DNA of 64,000 nt, from contig CM053260.1 of the NCBI GenBank assembly GCA_028583405.1, forward strand, positions 13,166,660-13,230,659. The letters are read 5' to 3'. This document shows positions 62,949 through 64,000 of the stretch, piece after piece. The notes beneath the pieces are model-generated. The model made no database searches and was not told the origin of the DNA. It saw only the letters and a program-made list of their open reading frames with translations. This DNA is from Pogonophryne albipinna. Its lineage: Eukaryota > Chordata > Actinopteri > Perciformes > Artedidraconidae. Position numbers and translations under genes: made by a program. Positions within the stretch are counted from its first letter, which is position 1, and every line of letters begins with the position of its first letter.

Positions 62949-63338
62949 ATATGTACATTTCGGTTAAATCGGTTAACCGTTTTTTGGGGGGTCGAATATT
63001 CGAATATAAATTTGCTTTCAAATTCCCATCCCTACTTGTTACTATCAATCATCACAACTTATTTATGTGCCATGATATTGCCATATATGATATAATGATG
63101 TGATAAATCATCACATTGAATGATCGCTGGCTGGTTTGAGGTGTCTGGTCTGAAGAACTGCCTGTTGTCACAGTCTCAACCTGAAGGTTACCAAAATGCC
63201 TCTTTATAATGTCAAGTCAATACAGAGTCAACCAGCAAACTGGAAATTAAACTGTTGGCCTGGAAGACAGAGAGAGGGGGAGAGCTATTGAGCTAGAGTG
63301 AAACTCAGATAAAGGAGTGCATGACGAAGGCCTTGGAC

Positions 63339-63650
<312 letters not shown>

Positions 63651-64000
63651 GGCATGCTCTGCATCTCCAGGCTTTTAAGCGATTAGGGAGCTGCTGAGAC
63701 CATGGCGTCCAAGCATAGCTCCATGCAGATGTATGCCAATAAACAAATGTGCCCCCAGATTAAAGCTCCAATACACAGTGCAAATTCAGCAAAGTGAATG
63801 ACATACTCCATGCACATCTCAACGTACGCACGTGCCTCCTCTAAGCGCGCGCTCTCTTCAAAGACTCTCACAAAGATGGGCGGCAACCCAACAGATAGTG
63901 AGGGAGAAGTCGTGATTATTGTGAAATTAAGAACACATAATTACAAAAATATTAAGGTTACTAATACCATGGTTACATTTCATGCCCCCAATTTCACCCA

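Larger units (their letters stand above)
62165..63034 (+). mobile_element. Internally deleted hAT transposon
   Basis: 870 bp. Left end TAGGGATGGGAACGATTAAT, right end inverted TAGGGATGGGAATTTGAAAG; TTCGAATATTCGAAT-like inner repeats lie near both ends. Flanks TGTGTTAC and CTTGTTAC agree at 6 of 8. The interior retains only the C-terminal end of a hAT transposase (62500-62638) and a TA run at about 62914-62945. Confidence 0.85.

Noticed and set aside
63683..63886. 67-residue minus-strand frame with hydrophobic stretch and EEARAYVE
   Set aside because: No splice-site pair or family match; does not correspond to the VWA_N helices of alpha2delta.

Overview
The window is vertebrate genomic DNA, most likely from a teleost fish. 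It carries one recognisable protein-coding gene with many short exons, long AT-rich introns, very long pure CA/GT, TC and GA microsatellites, a tRNA-derived SINE, and many short inverted-repeat DNA transposons of types common in fish. I see no bacterial operons, CRISPR arrays, tRNA or rRNA genes.

The gene is cacna2d2, encoding the voltage-gated calcium channel alpha2/delta-2 subunit, on the minus strand. I reconstructed 34 coding exons between 55774 and the stop codon at 6166. They join in one uninterrupted frame of 984 codons plus stop. The reading includes the end of the VWA_N region, the arginine triplet of the gabapentinoid-binding region, the VWA domain with an intact MIDAS (DVSGS), Cache-like segments, the VGCC_alpha2 region, the delta peptide and a C-terminal hydrophobic GPI-signal tail. 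The N-terminus (signal peptide and first coding exons) was not found; it probably lies beyond 64000, so the gene is partial at its 5' end. Residue numbers below refer to the 984-residue partial protein.

Layout from low to high coordinate: 1-2000 holds two inverted-repeat structures, one with a hAT-type MITE inside; 2001-6165 is 3' UTR/downstream DNA; 6166-12183 is the dense 3' half of the gene (delta peptide and second half of alpha2); 12184-30707 holds the middle exons (Cache and VWA) with introns carrying a SINE, fold-back elements and microsatellites; 30708-55774 holds only four exons separated by introns of 9.1, 10.3 and 5.1 kb; 55775-64000 is intronic or upstream DNA with nested MITEs, a hAT element with a broken transposase remnant, and two of the longest microsatellites.

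No new biological system is evident. The most notable signals are splicing features inside cacna2d2 (a GC-AG intron, a NAGNAG acceptor, several weak donors, a possible intron-retained isoform that would lose the GPI signal) and several very well-preserved palindromic elements, including perfect 29- and 32-bp hairpins. All exon calls come from splice consensus, frame continuity and remembered family sequence; no alignment or transcript data were used.
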